A stretch of DNA of 21,144 nucleotides, taken from NCBI GenBank assembly GCA_946480845.1, contig CAMLLJ010000017.1, positions 1-21,144 of the forward strand, in the 5' to 3' direction. Below the pieces are notes generated by a model. That model had not been told where the DNA came from, made no database searches, and saw only the letters and a list, made by a program, of their open reading frames with translations. Both the position numbers and the translations under genes were made by a program. The DNA is from an uncultured Gemmatimonadota bacterium (GTDB lineage Bacteria > Gemmatimonadota > Gemmatimonadetes > Gemmatimonadales > GWC2-71-9). This document shows, piece by piece, positions 8,883-16,340 of the stretch. Positions within the stretch are counted from its first letter, which is position 1. The number at the start of each line of letters is the position of its first letter.

Positions 8883-9595
8883 ACCCGCGCACCCGCTCCC
8901 GGCTCGCCCGGGCCTGCCTCGCCCTCTGGGACTGGACCAAGTCGCTCACCGCGGCGGTGTTCATCTTCCTGCTGCTGCGCACCTTCCTCATGGAAGGGTT
9001 CCACATCCCGTCGAGCAGCATGGAGCGCACCCTCCTGGTGGGCGACTGGCTCTTCGTGAACAAGGCGCTCTACGGCGCCGAGGTGCCGTTCATCGGCAAG
9101 CGCCTCCCCGCGATCCGCGAGCCGCGCCGCGGCGACATCGTGGTGTTCGACTCGAAGGAGGAGGACATCAAGGTGGTGAAGCGGCTGGTCGGGATGGCGG
9201 GCGACACCCTCGCCATGCGCGCCGGCCACCTCTACCGGAACGGGCAGTACGTGTCGGAGCCGTACGCGCTGCACACCGACACCACCCGCTCGGCGGGCGC
9301 GTTCCGGCTGCAGATGCGCACCTGGCAGCTCCCCTACCTCGTCGGGGGCGATTCGACCGACTACCTCCCCGACCTCCAGGACTGGGGGCCGATCGTGGTG
9401 CCGCCGGGCTCGCTGTTCGTGATGGGGGACAACCGGGAGAACTCCTACGACAGCCGCTACTGGGGCTTCCTGCCCCGGGCCAACCTTCGCGGCACGCCGA
9501 TGTTCGTCTACTACAGCTACGACGCGGCCAGCTTCGAGCCGCTGCCGTTCCTCACCTCAATCCGCTGGGACCGGATCTTCAGCGGACTGCATTAG
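8879..9595 (+). CDS. lepB: signal peptidase I, second of two tandem copies
   Basis: This 238-residue paralogue of the gene before has a shorter Arg-rich N-terminus, a transmembrane helix (about 20-37) and the same S26 domain: Ser47 in IPSSSMERTL, Lys101 in VVKRLVGMAGD, and the GDNRENSYDSRYWGF box. It starts inside the upstream stop (ATGA) and has no Shine-Dalgarno sequence, so it probably depends on translational coupling. The two copies align over nearly their whole length, which points to tandem duplication. The different N-terminal regions and substrate-groove residues (GVPGD against GMAGD, ENTL against ERTL) may give different preferences. Its last 39 bases overlap the 3' end of the convergent MFS gene. 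Confidence 0.96.
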   Translation: MNPRTRSRLARACLALWDWTKSLTAAVFIFLLLRTFLMEGFHIPSSSMERTLLVGDWLFVNKALYGAEVPFIGKRLPAIREPRRGDIVVFDSKEEDIKVVKRLVGMAGDTLAMRAGHLYRNGQYVSEPYALHTDTTRSAGAFRLQMRTWQLPYLVGGDSTDYLPDLQDWGPIVVPPGSLFVMGDNRENSYDSRYWGFLPRANLRGTPMFVYYSYDAASFEPLPFLTSIRWDRIFSGLH

Positions 9596-10699
9596 CCCCG
9601 CCGCCGCCGCGAGCGCCGCGGCCGCGGCCGCCGCGTAGAACGGCGCCGCGGGCCCGGCAACCTGACCGGCGATGCCCGCCGCCGGCGGTCCAACGATCCG
9701 CGCCACCGCCCCCACGCTCTGCAGCATCCCCAGCGCCCGTCCCTGCTCCTCGGCCGCCGTCGTGCGCGACATCAGCGCGGCCAGGCTCGGGCCCACCAGG
9801 CAGAACCCGGTGGTGAGCAGCGCGATGCTGGCGAGCAGGCCCTCAGTCGTCCGCGAGAGCGGGACGAACGCGCCGAAGCCTGCGGCCATGAGCGCGGCCC
9901 CCGCCACCACCAGGCGCCGCTCGCCGAAGCGGGGGGCGAGCCGGCCCACGATGCGCCCCTGCACCACGATCGTCACCAGCCCGATCACCACGAAGAACGA
10001 GGACACGCTGCGCCGCTCGTAGCCCAGGACCTGCTGGGAATAGAGGGGGAAGGAGACGTAGATCGCCGTGAAGGCGAGCGTCGAGGCGAACATCACGCCG
10101 AAGGGGGAGCCGAGCCGCGCCCAGTGCAGGGGCAGGGGACGGTAGTCGGGGCGGCGGCGGACTTCGGTCTCGGGAAGCCCGAGCCAGGCCATGACCAGGT
10201 TGACCCCGGTGATCGCTGCCGCGATGAAGCCCGGCAGCGCATCGCCGTAGGCGCTGGCGCTCCCGCCGATGGCCGGCCCGATGGTGAAGCCAAGGCCGAA
10301 GGCGGCCCCGATCAGGCCCATGGCGTGGGATCGCCGCTCCGGCGGCGTGACGTCGGCCAGGTACGCCTGGGCCACGTGGATCGTGGCGCCGGTGGCACCG
10401 GACACCACCCGCGAGATCACCAGCGCCAGAAAGCTGCCGGCGAGCCCGAAGATGACGTAGGAGAGGACACTCCCCGCCAGCCCGATCAGGAGGACGGGAC
10501 GCCGGCCGATCCGGTCGCTCAGGCGGCCCCAGGCGGGCGCGAGCAGGAACGTGAGCAGGGAATCGGTGGCCACGAGGGCCCCGATCAGCGCGGCGCTCGA
10601 GGTGTACCGGGCCCCGTAGCTCGGCAGGAGCGGCAGCACGATGCCGAAGCCGATGAGGTCCAGGAAAACGGTCAGGAAGAGGCGTCTGGCGGCAGGCAT
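9557..10699 (-). CDS. MFS drug exporter (TetA-like, probable 12 helices)
   Basis: This 380-residue membrane protein begins with the family pattern FLDLIGFGIVLPLLP in helix 1 and has motif A of the major facilitator superfamily, GRLSDRIGRRPVLL (about 58-71), between helices 2 and 3. SRVVSGATGA and the GPAIGG segment match helices 4-5 of TetA-type proton antiporters. About twelve hydrophobic stretches can be traced. Such proteins export tetracyclines or other small molecules; substrate cannot be assigned. It ends with an Ala-rich helix and a short polar tail, and its 3' end overlaps lepB on the other strand by 39 bases, leaving no room for a terminator. A zinc-ribbon gene lies 64 bases upstream in the same direction. 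No regulator of the TetR type is beside it. Confidence 0.92.
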   Translation of the reverse strand: MPAARRLFLTVFLDLIGFGIVLPLLPSYGARYTSSAALIGALVATDSLLTFLLAPAWGRLSDRIGRRPVLLIGLAGSVLSYVIFGLAGSFLALVISRVVSGATGATIHVAQAYLADVTPPERRSHAMGLIGAAFGLGFTIGPAIGGSASAYGDALPGFIAAAITGVNLVMAWLGLPETEVRRRPDYRPLPLHWARLGSPFGVMFASTLAFTAIYVSFPLYSQQVLGYERRSVSSFFVVIGLVTIVVQGRIVGRLAPRFGERRLVVAGAALMAAGFGAFVPLSRTTEGLLASIALLTTGFCLVGPSLAALMSRTTAAEEQGRALGMLQSVGAVARIVGPPAAGIAGQVAGPAAPFYAAAAAAALAAAAGLMQSAEDPVPAD

Positions 10700-10763
10700 C
10701 GGCGTGGAGGATGCCCGGGCAGGGGGTGTCCGTCAAGCGCTTCTGGTGCGATGCTTGCTTAGG

Positions 10764-11009
10764 CTAGTGGGGATGGGGCGCTTCGGGGGACCGGACGGGG
10801 CCGGTGCCCGCTTCCAGGTACACGGCGCTCCTTCCGCAGGACGCACAGGTGAGCGTCACGCGGCCCGGCTCCTCGGAGCCCCGCGGGGGATTGCGGTGGA
10901 TGTCGGTGGAACCGCAGGAAGGGCAGACGAGAGGCTTCCGGTCCCGATCGGCGACGATCAAGATCAGGGCTTCGGGTGCTCGGTATTCCTTGATGCCCCG
11001 TCGTCCCAT
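10764..11009 (-). CDS. small zinc-ribbon protein of unknown function
   Basis: This 81-residue protein has two CxxC knuckles (Cys29/Cys32 in CPSCGS and Cys55/Cys58 in CASCGR), 22 residues apart, which is the zinc-ribbon form. It has no signal peptide. The N-terminus (MGRRGIKEYRAPEALILIVAD) is not one I recognise, and the C-terminus is Pro/His-rich. On the minus strand a GAGG stands about 7 bases before the ATG, which supports the start. It could bind nucleic acid or protein, but no function can be named. It lies upstream of the MFS gene on the same strand and is divergent from the cupredoxin gene; the 105 bases between them must hold both promoters. Confidence 0.75.
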   Translation of the reverse strand: MGRRGIKEYRAPEALILIVADRDRKPLVCPSCGSTDIHRNPPRGSEEPGRVTLTCASCGRSAVYLEAGTGPVRSPEAPHPH

Positions 11010-11114
11010 GGCCAGCCTCGTCCCGGCGGTCTGACGCGCAGATGGCGCCTGCCGCCACGAACAAATCTATTCGAGCCCGGTGCCGAAGGACAGACCGGGA
11101 AGAGAGGAGTTTCG

Positions 11115-11519
11115 ATGCATCGCACTGCACTGGTCCTGGCAACTCTCGCGCTCGGCACCGCGGGGTCCGCGGCTGCGCAGAAGACCCACGTGATCCGCAT
11201 GGACGGCAACGCCGAGCGTGAGGAGTACACCTTCGCGCCCGCGACCGTCACCGCGAAGCCCGGCGACGTGCTGGTGTTCCGGGTGGCCGGCGGCGGCAAC
11301 CACGGCGTCACCTTCGAGGGCTCGATGCCCGCCGCCGCCCGCACCGCGCTCAACGCCGCCATGCCGCGGCGCGTTGGCGACCTGAGCGGCCCGCTGCTCG
11401 CGAAGGGCGGGGAGTACCGGATCACCCTGCCGGCCGACATGCCGGCCGGGCGGTACCGGTTCTACTGCCTGCCGCACCGGGCGTATGATGAGGTCGGGTT
11501 TCTGGAGGTGACGAGGTAG
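11115..11519 (+). CDS. secreted plastocyanin-like cupredoxin with altered axial ligand
   Basis: This 134-residue protein has a signal peptide (1-22, GSAAAQ) and a single small cupredoxin domain. The start is ATG 11115 with GAGAGGAG a few bases upstream; the frame is open further upstream but without a plausible start. Copper-ligand positions are His63 in GNHGVTFEG, Cys118 in YCLPH and His121. In plastocyanin the fourth, axial Met follows the C-terminal His by five residues (CSPHQGAGM); here that place is Glu126 (CLPHRAYDE). The fold is clear; the metal site may therefore differ, or the protein may not carry redox copper. It stands alone, with a terminator-like hairpin behind it. Confidence 0.88.
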   Translation: MHRTALVLATLALGTAGSAAAQKTHVIRMDGNAEREEYTFAPATVTAKPGDVLVFRVAGGGNHGVTFEGSMPAAARTALNAAMPRRVGDLSGPLLAKGGEYRITLPADMPAGRYRFYCLPHRAYDEVGFLEVTR

Positions 11520-11544
11520 GGGGTAGGGATCAGGGATTAGGGGA
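11517..11544 (+). repeat. four tandem G-rich heptamers starting at the cupredoxin stop codon
   Basis: TAGGGGG, TAGGGAT, CAGGGAT and TAGGGGA follow one another without gaps, the first containing the TAG stop. The four GGG runs with 4-base spacers could form a G-quadruplex. The inverted counterpart lies at 11698-11732. Confidence 0.85.
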
Positions 11545-11549
11545 GTGCC

Positions 11550-11585
11550 AAAGGCAGCCGTCGCGCTTCTCCGGCGGCTGCCTTT
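11550..11585 (+). terminator. perfect 11-bp hairpin, probable terminator of the cupredoxin gene
   Basis: AAAGGCAGCCG (11550-11560) and CGGCTGCCTTT (11575-11585) are perfect inverted copies around a 14-base loop. The stem carries A's at one foot and T's at the other, as in a bidirectional intrinsic terminator, although the T run is only three long before gctattt. Confidence 0.7.
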
Positions 11586-11697
11586 GCTATTTATGCCGTT
11601 ATGGCCGGTCTTTCTGACAGGTTTCCGTCGAGATTCCCTTCCCAGTGGTCGATCCGGGCCTGTCCCTGTCCCATGCGCCATGTCCCGGGACCCCTGG

Positions 11698-11732
11698 CCC
11701 TAAGCCCTGACCCCCAACCCCTGATCCCTGAC
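11698..11732 (-). repeat. inverted array of C-rich heptamers
   Basis: CCCTAAG, CCCTGAC, CCCCAAC, CCCTGAT and CCCTGAC run in tandem; read on the minus strand they are NNYAGGG heptamers like those at 11517-11544. Degenerate units continue on both sides, roughly from 11661 (tgtccc repeats) to about 11765. The remainder of the 337-base gap before the next gene holds the hairpin and a promoter and no coding sequence that I can see. Confidence 0.75.
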
Positions 11733-11766
11733 CGCTCATACCCGACCCCGCCCCCTGCTCCCTTTC

Positions 11767-11795
11767 TTGACTCCCCTCGTAACTCCCGGTAGCTT
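11767..11795 (+). promoter_or_regulatory. sigma-70-type promoter for the H1-like gene
   Basis: TTGACT (11767-11772), a 17-base spacer and TAGCTT (11790-11795) fit a housekeeping promoter, with five of six bases at -35 and the T1, A2 and T6 positions at -10. Transcription would start near 11802, giving a leader of about 55 bases before the TTG start. Confidence 0.5.
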
Positions 11796-11856
11796 GCCGC
11801 CTTAAGTCGCGTCCGGGATCGGTTGACCCGTCAGCCGCCACTGCAAGGAGGCACGA

Positions 11857-12354
11857 TTGGGCTCGGAACTCGGCAGCTCCCAGATCTCATCCCTGATGGA
11901 AACCCTCCCGGGCATCGCGCAGGTGCTGCGCAGCCCGGTCGCGGACGCGATCGTCCATCTCTCCCGCGCGGCTGCCCGGCTCGAGGATTACCGCATCCCC
12001 GATTCCGAGGAGCTGCTCCGCTACGCGGTGCGCCGGAGCCTGCTCAGCTCGGATGAGGCCGACCGGGTGCTCGCGGAGCTCCAGGCCGCCCAGCAGAAGC
12101 GCGCCGATCGCGCGGCCGACCGCGCTGAGCATCGCGCCGCGGACCGGGCCGCCGCCGAGCGGGCCAGGACGCACCCGGCCGCGCCCAAGGCGCGCCCGGT
12201 CCACAAGCCGAAGCCTGCCGCCAAGGCGAAACCCGCCGCCAAGCAGAAGCCCAAGCCCAAGCCCGTGGCGCGCAAGCCGGCGCGGCCCGCGCGCCCGGCC
12301 CGGCCCGTCAAGGCCAAGACCGCCAGGAAGCCGGTCCGGGGGAAGAAGCGCTAG
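11857..12354 (+). CDS. small protein with histone-H1-like Lys/Ala/Pro tail
   Basis: This 165-residue protein starts at a TTG; a perfect AAGGAGG (11845-11851) stands five bases before it, which decides the start. Residues 1-75 form a mixed helical domain (METLPGIAQVLRSPVADAIV, then EELLRYAVRR and SSDEADRVLAELQAA) that I do not recognise. Residues about 76-104 are an Ala/Arg/Asp-rich helix. Residues 111-165 contain only one kind of charge: 23 Lys or Arg in 55, with 12 Pro, many Ala and no acidic residue, like eukaryotic H1 tails and bacterial H1-like proteins. Non-specific DNA or RNA binding in the nucleoid is the natural inference. It is a single gene convergent with the chemoreceptor gene, with its own promoter. 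Confidence 0.82.
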   Translation: MGSELGSSQISSLMETLPGIAQVLRSPVADAIVHLSRAAARLEDYRIPDSEELLRYAVRRSLLSSDEADRVLAELQAAQQKRADRAADRAEHRAADRAAAERARTHPAAPKARPVHKPKPAAKAKPAAKQKPKPKPVARKPARPARPARPVKAKTARKPVRGKKR

Positions 12355-12372
12355 TTTCGGGAAGGAAGCCGG

Positions 12373-12391
12373 GCGCCGCGCGACGCGGCGC
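12373..12391. terminator. GC hairpin between convergent genes
   Basis: GCGCCGCG (12373-12380) and CGCGGCGC (12384-12391) form an 8-bp perfect stem with a CGA loop in the 37-base gap between the H1-like gene and the chemoreceptor gene. It has no T run on either side, so it may act as a pause site or a Rho-assisted end. Confidence 0.4.
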
Positions 12392-14080
12392 TCAGGTCTT
12401 GAGGTCCTGCACTGCCGCCGTAAGCCGCTGGGCCCCCTGAAGCAGCTCGCCCGCCGCCGCGGCCATCTGTTCCGTGCTGGCGCTCTGCTCCTCGGCGGCG
12501 GCCGTGACTTCCTCGCTCGCCGCCGCGTGCTCGTTGGCGGTCTGCGCCACCTGCACCGTCCGCCTTCCCAGCTCGTCCACGATGCCCCGGTGCTGCTCCG
12601 CCTCGCTGGCCACGGCGGCGGCGGCCTCGTGCACGTCCTGCACCGCCTTGGCAATCTCCTCGAGCGCCCCCGCCGCCGCGCTCGCCACCGATTCGATGCC
12701 CGCCACCTTGGCCGAGCCGATCTCCATCGTCCCGGACACCTCGCGCACCTGCCGCCGGATGAACTCGACCGACTTGGTGACGTCCTCGGCCGCGCGCGCG
12801 CTCGAGTCCGCGAGCCGGCGCACCTCCTCGGCCACGACAGCGAAGCCCCGGCCATGCTCGCCCGCCCGCGCGGCCTCGATCGCCGCGTTCAGCGCGAGCA
12901 GGTTGGTCTGCGAGGAGATCTGCTTGATGAGGTCGATGAAGTCGGTGATCGTCTCGCTCTGGCGCGCCAGCTCCTGCACCTGGCGCGCCGAGGTGCGCAC
13001 CACCTCGCGCACGTCGAGGAGAGTGCGCCCGGCGGACTCGACGTCGGTGCGGTGCTCGGCCGCGAGCCCGCGGATCTTCTCGCCCAGGTCCACGACGCGC
13101 GCGGCCGCCTGCGCGTTGGAGGCCGAGGCGGCGCGCAGTTCTTCGAGCAGCCGCCCAGCCTGCTCCATGCCGGTGCGCTGCTGCTCGGCGCTGGTGGCCA
13201 CCCGCACCATCGCGGTCGAGATCTCGCCGCTCGAGGCGGCCAGCTCCTCGCTCATCGCGGAGAAGTCGCTCGCGCTGCCGCTGATGACGTTGGACTCGCG
13301 GGTGATCGCGCCGACCACGGCGCGCAGCCGCTCGCCCATGTTGTTCATCGCGTCGGCCAGCTGCTCCAGCTCGGCGGGCATCCGGCCCACGTCGATGGGG
13401 CGCAGGTCGCCGCCACCGAAGCGGTCGGCCGCACCCACGAGGCGGCTGAGCGGCTGGTCCACGGCGCGCACGGCCAGTGCCGACGCGACCACGCCGATGC
13501 CCAGCACCGTGAAGAAGAGCAGCCCGAGCCAGTTGCGGCGCCGGGCCGCCTCGACCCGGAGCGAGGCCGCGCGGTCGCGCGCCCGGACGCCCTGCGCCTC
13601 GGTGAGCGCGCGCACTTCGGCCACCAGCGAATCGGCGGGGCCGCGGGCCTGCGCGGCGAAGCGGAGCGCTTCATCGGGCCGGCCGAGGTCGGTGAGGGCG
13701 TGCGCGGTGGCGTAGGCCACCTCGATCGCCGCCTGGGACGATGCGATGCTGTTGAGCCGCACGCGGTCGGTGGTGGTCAGGTCGGCGAGGTCGCGGTAGC
13801 GCGCCTGGATGACGTAGGCGGAATCGCCGCCTGTGATGAAGTCGTCGAGCAGCGCCGGGTCGGGGCGCACCAGGTACTGCTCGGCCGCACGCATCTCGGC
13901 CGCCGTGGTCCCGACCAGCGACGTGCTGAGGTCGCTGCCGGCGACGACCAGCGCCAGCTCGCGGCTGGCGGAGCGGTCCAGGGCGTTGATGGCGGTCACG
14001 CCGAGGATGGCGATGACCAGGACCAGCGCCACCAGCAGCGCCATGGTCGCGATGATGCGGCTCTTGAGGCTGCGCAGCAC
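12392..14080 (-). CDS. methyl-accepting chemotaxis protein
   Basis: This 562-residue protein has the standard chemoreceptor layout: transmembrane helix 1 (about 10-32), a helical periplasmic sensor of about 150 residues (33-182), transmembrane helix 2 (about 183-206), a HAMP linker (about 207-258) and a long coiled-coil signalling domain. The hairpin tip that binds CheA and CheW is intact ([40 protein letters not shown] spans about 385-424; key residues are the Glu-Ala-Ala-Arg-Ala-Gly block). There is no C-terminal CheR-binding pentapeptide. The start is only two bases after the stop of a binding-protein gene on the same strand, so the two are one operon. No cheA, cheW, cheR or cheB gene lies in the window. 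Confidence 0.96.
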   Translation of the reverse strand: MLRSLKSRIIATMALLVALVLVIAILGVTAINALDRSASRELALVVAGSDLSTSLVGTTAAEMRAAEQYLVRPDPALLDDFITGGDSAYVIQARYRDLADLTTTDRVRLNSIASSQAAIEVAYATAHALTDLGRPDEALRFAAQARGPADSLVAEVRALTEAQGVRARDRAASLRVEAARRRNWLGLLFFTVLGIGVVASALAVRAVDQPLSRLVGAADRFGGGDLRPIDVGRMPAELEQLADAMNNMGERLRAVVGAITRESNVISGSASDFSAMSEELAASSGEISTAMVRVATSAEQQRTGMEQAGRLLEELRAASASNAQAAARVVDLGEKIRGLAAEHRTDVESAGRTLLDVREVVRTSARQVQELARQSETITDFIDLIKQISSQTNLLALNAAIEAARAGEHGRGFAVVAEEVRRLADSSARAAEDVTKSVEFIRRQVREVSGTMEIGSAKVAGIESVASAAAGALEEIAKAVQDVHEAAAAVASEAEQHRGIVDELGRRTVQVAQTANEHAAASEEVTAAAEEQSASTEQMAAAAGELLQGAQRLTAAVQDLKT

Positions 14081-14082
14081 GC

Positions 14083-15195
14083 CTACTGCCCTCCGGCCAG
14101 GCGGAGCGCGCCATTCCGCACGACCGCGACGTGCACGTCGCGCGTGGGCACGTCGCCGAGCGAGTCGAAGGCGATCCGGCCGGTGACGCCCTCGAACGGC
14201 GTGGCATCCCCGATCGCCGCGATCGCGTCGCGCAGCTTCCGCCGGTCGGTGCCGGCCCGCTGGATCGCGTCGCGGATGAGGTAGACCGCGTCGTAGGAGG
14301 CGGCGGCCGGCTGGTTGGGCGGCGGCTCGGAGGCGTAGCGCGCACGATAGGCGGCGACGAACTTCCGGTTGGCCGGCGTATCGATGAGCGGGAGGTACGC
14401 GAGCGTCTCGTACACACCTTCGGCGAGCGCCCCCGCCTCCTCGATGCCCTCGAGGCCGTCGGCGCCAAGCAGCGGCAGCGACATCCCGCGCGCCTGCATC
14501 TGCCTGAGGACCTCCTCCGCCTCGCTCCGGTTGCCCGCCACGATGACGAACTGGGAGCGCTCGTCGCGCTGCATGCGGGCCATGTAGGCCGCCACGTCGG
14601 GCGTATCGCCGAGGTAGGGCGCCACCGCCACCACCTCACCGCCGCGCCGCTCGAACTCGGCGACGAAGCGCTCGCGCACGCCCCGGCCGTACTCATCGTT
14701 CAGGTAGAGGACGGTGCCGCGGTTGAGGCCGAGCCGCTCGCGCACCCAGCGGGCGAGGGCCGCGCCGTGGGCGAGGTCGCTGGGACAGATGCGGAAGGTG
14801 TAGGCCCCGGCGCGCGACACCTCGGGCGCCGATGACGACGGTGAGATCGAGGCGATGGGGCTGGCCCCGCTGTTGTAGACCGGGGCCGCGGCGAGGGTGG
14901 TGCCGGAGTAGAGGTGGCCGACGACGGCCACCGCGTCGCTGGAGTAGAGCCGGTTGGCGACGACGATGGCGGAGTCGGGATCGCCGAAATCGTTCTCCTC
15001 GATCAGCACCAGGTTCCGCCCGTCGATCCCGCCCGTCGCGTTGATCTCCTCGATCGCCAGCCGGGCACCCAGCACCATCGGCTTCCCGATCGGATCGGTG
15101 AACGCGCCGGCCACGCCGATGGGGATCAGCTCCGCGGACCCGCACGCCGCGACCAGGACCAGGGCAGCGGGCAGGATGCGCTCCAGTAGTGCCAC
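14083..15195 (-). CDS. Leu/Ile/Val-type solute-binding lipoprotein (orphan)
   Basis: This 370-residue protein starts at GTG (plus-strand 15193-15195) with GGAG about nine bases upstream. It has a lipoprotein signal with lipobox LVAAC and Cys18, then a type I periplasmic binding fold of the LivJ/Peripla_BP_6 family: [10 protein letters not shown] at the start, [17 protein letters not shown], the [15 protein letters not shown] and [10 protein letters not shown] segments and [13 protein letters not shown] near the end. Such proteins bind amino acids, amides or other small organics. No permease or ATPase gene of the Liv type is beside it. Instead it is followed two bases later by a chemoreceptor gene, so I infer that it works as the ligand-binding partner of that receptor rather than in uptake. 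Confidence 0.92.
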   Translation of the reverse strand: MALLERILPAALVLVAACGSAELIPIGVAGAFTDPIGKPMVLGARLAIEEINATGGIDGRNLVLIEENDFGDPDSAIVVANRLYSSDAVAVVGHLYSGTTLAAAPVYNSGASPIASISPSSSAPEVSRAGAYTFRICPSDLAHGAALARWVRERLGLNRGTVLYLNDEYGRGVRERFVAEFERRGGEVVAVAPYLGDTPDVAAYMARMQRDERSQFVIVAGNRSEAEEVLRQMQARGMSLPLLGADGLEGIEEAGALAEGVYETLAYLPLIDTPANRKFVAAYRARYASEPPPNQPAAASYDAVYLIRDAIQRAGTDRRKLRDAIAAIGDATPFEGVTGRIAFDSLGDVPTRDVHVAVVRNGALRLAGGQ

Positions 15196-15248
15196 GGCTT
15201 CTCCGTGTGGCCTGCGGGGTCAGATCGATAGGGGAGGGCTGGTCGCGT

Positions 15249-15281
15249 AGGTTATTGGGGCGGGGGGGATTGCACAATCCC
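15249..15281 (-). promoter_or_regulatory. candidate promoter and operator of the binding protein-chemoreceptor operon
   Basis: On the minus strand, TTGTGC (15277-15272), a 17-base spacer and TAACCT (15254-15249) can serve as -35 and -10, with start near 15242 and a 47-base leader. The -35 lies inside a palindrome, GGGATTG-CA-CAATCCC (15266-15281), which looks like a repressor or activator site. The rest of the 242-base gap up to 15437 holds only the repeat listed next. Confidence 0.4.
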
Positions 15282-15344
15282 TTGCGGGACGGGGTGTCAG
15301 GAATTGGCGTGATTGGTCGAGCAGGTGCAAGAAGTGGCGCGTAA

Positions 15345-15419
15345 TGCCGAGCGGAGTCATCCCGAGCGCAGCGAGGGACCTGCTCCGCCCGGAATAGAGC
15401 TCCGTTCAGCGCAGGTCCC
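15345..15419. repeat. dispersed-repeat-like element with inverted arms
   Basis: The stretch around tcatcccgagcgcagcgagg (15357-15376) resembles a class of dispersed intergenic repeats that is often mistranslated as HPERSEG in bacterial databases; this is from memory. GGGACCTGC (15375-15383) and GCAGGTCCC (15411-15419) are perfect 9-bp inverted copies 27 bases apart. No coding role is likely. Only one copy is in this window. Confidence 0.5.
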
Positions 15420-15437
15420 CAGTCGCGCCCCGATCGT

Positions 15438-16007
15438 TCACCCCCCGCGCGTCCGCGAGCGCTCCCGGCCCCAGCCATCGAGCACGTGCCCGTCCACCAG
15501 GCTCACCGAGGCCGTGCGCTCGTTCCGCTGCACCTTCCAGGTGAGCCGCGCCATCCGGCCGCTCCGCACCCACTGCATCATCCACTGGCTGCCCTGCACC
15601 TTGGCGCCGACCCGGCCGTAGCTCTCCTCGAGCTCGTTGCGCCAGCGGTCGAGCTGGTCGGGCTCGACCTCGCTCGAGAGCGTGAGCACAGCCGCCACGC
15701 TATCGATGGCGGAGAGCCACAGATCGACCTGCCCGCCGAGGTCGGGATCGTAGACGCTGCCACGGCATTCGGTGACGCGGCGGTCGCTGCGTGCACGGTC
15801 GCACCGCAGTGTGCCGCCATCGATCGAGCGGACGCGTGCGGCAATGTCCTGCAGCGATGCGCCGGGTCGGAAGCCGAAGAACTCCAGCGGAGTCGAAGCA
15901 ACTGCAACAGATTGCGCGGACAGCGGGGCCGCGCACAGGACCGTGACAGCCAGGGCCGCGAGCAGGGCGCTGCTCGAGCGGGGGAGACGGCGGCAAACCG
16001 GAGGCAT
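15438..16007 (-). CDS. small secreted protein of unknown function
   Basis: I start this 189-residue protein at the ATG ending at 16007, which gives a clean signal peptide (RR at 6-7, hydrophobic 12-28, cut near LSA-QS at 29-33) and has a GAAGGA about 12 bases upstream; the frame is open for 18 more codons upstream but that would bury the signal. The mature part begins LEFFGFRPGASLQDIAARV and has two cysteines (69 and 81) that could pair. Later strands (VDLWLSAIDSVAAVLTLS, ARLTWKVQRNERTASVSLVDG) look like a small alpha/beta domain. I do not recognise the family. It lies downstream of the cold-shock gene beyond a strong hairpin, so it is probably its own unit. Confidence 0.78.
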   Translation of the reverse strand: MPPVCRRLPRSSSALLAALAVTVLCAAPLSAQSVAVASTPLEFFGFRPGASLQDIAARVRSIDGGTLRCDRARSDRRVTECRGSVYDPDLGGQVDLWLSAIDSVAAVLTLSSEVEPDQLDRWRNELEESYGRVGAKVQGSQWMMQWVRSGRMARLTWKVQRNERTASVSLVDGHVLDGWGRERSRTRGG

Positions 16008-16066
16008 GCGGGCAATCCTTCGTCGGGGACAGGTGAAAGCGTAGCAAGAACGGCACCGCAACGGCG

Positions 16067-16097
16067 GCGCGCCCGGGGGCGAGGCCCCCGGGCGCGC
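16067..16097 (-). terminator. perfect 14-bp GC hairpin after the cold-shock gene
   Basis: GCGCGCCCGGGGGC (16067-16080) and GCCCCCGGGCGCGC (16084-16097) pair perfectly around a three-base GAG loop, 43 bases past the csp stop. It is very stable but has no T run, so termination or 3'-end protection of the short csp mRNA is inferred. Confidence 0.6.
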
Positions 16098-16139
16098 TGC
16101 CTACTGGCGGGTTGTCAACGGCGGTCGAGCGGCGGGCGC

Positions 16140-16340
16140 TCAGGCCTTCCGGACGTTGGCGGCCTGCAGCCCCTTCGGTCCTTCGACGATCTCGAATTCC
16201 ACCTGGTCGCCTTCGGCGAGCGAGCGGAAGCCATCGGCCACGATGGCGGTGTGGTGGACGAAGACGTCCTTCCCTCCGTCCTGCGCGATGAATCCGAAGC
16301 CCTTCGCATCATTGAACCACTTGACCGTGCCCTTCGCCAT
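16140..16340 (-). CDS. cspA: cold-shock protein, CspA family
   Basis: This 66-residue protein is a single cold-shock domain of normal length. RNP1 (KGFGFIAQ) and RNP2 (DVFVHHTAI) are intact, with the N-terminal GTVKWFND and the C-terminal [13 protein letters not shown] also typical. CspA-type proteins bind single-stranded RNA or DNA and melt RNA structure; some are cold-induced and others constitutive. The ATG has AGAGG upstream on the minus strand. The gene has its own candidate promoter just behind the ogt stop and a leader of about 136 bases with three hairpins, which resembles the long structured leader of E. coli cspA and suggests post-transcriptional control. Confidence 0.97.
   Translation of the reverse strand: MAKGTVKWFNDAKGFGFIAQDGGKDVFVHHTAIVADGFRSLAEGDQVEFEIVEGPKGLQAANVRKA

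Noticed and set aside
12053..14284. A 743-codon plus-strand frame
   Set aside because: It is antisense to the chemoreceptor gene and its translation is Arg/His/Gly-rich with no domain.
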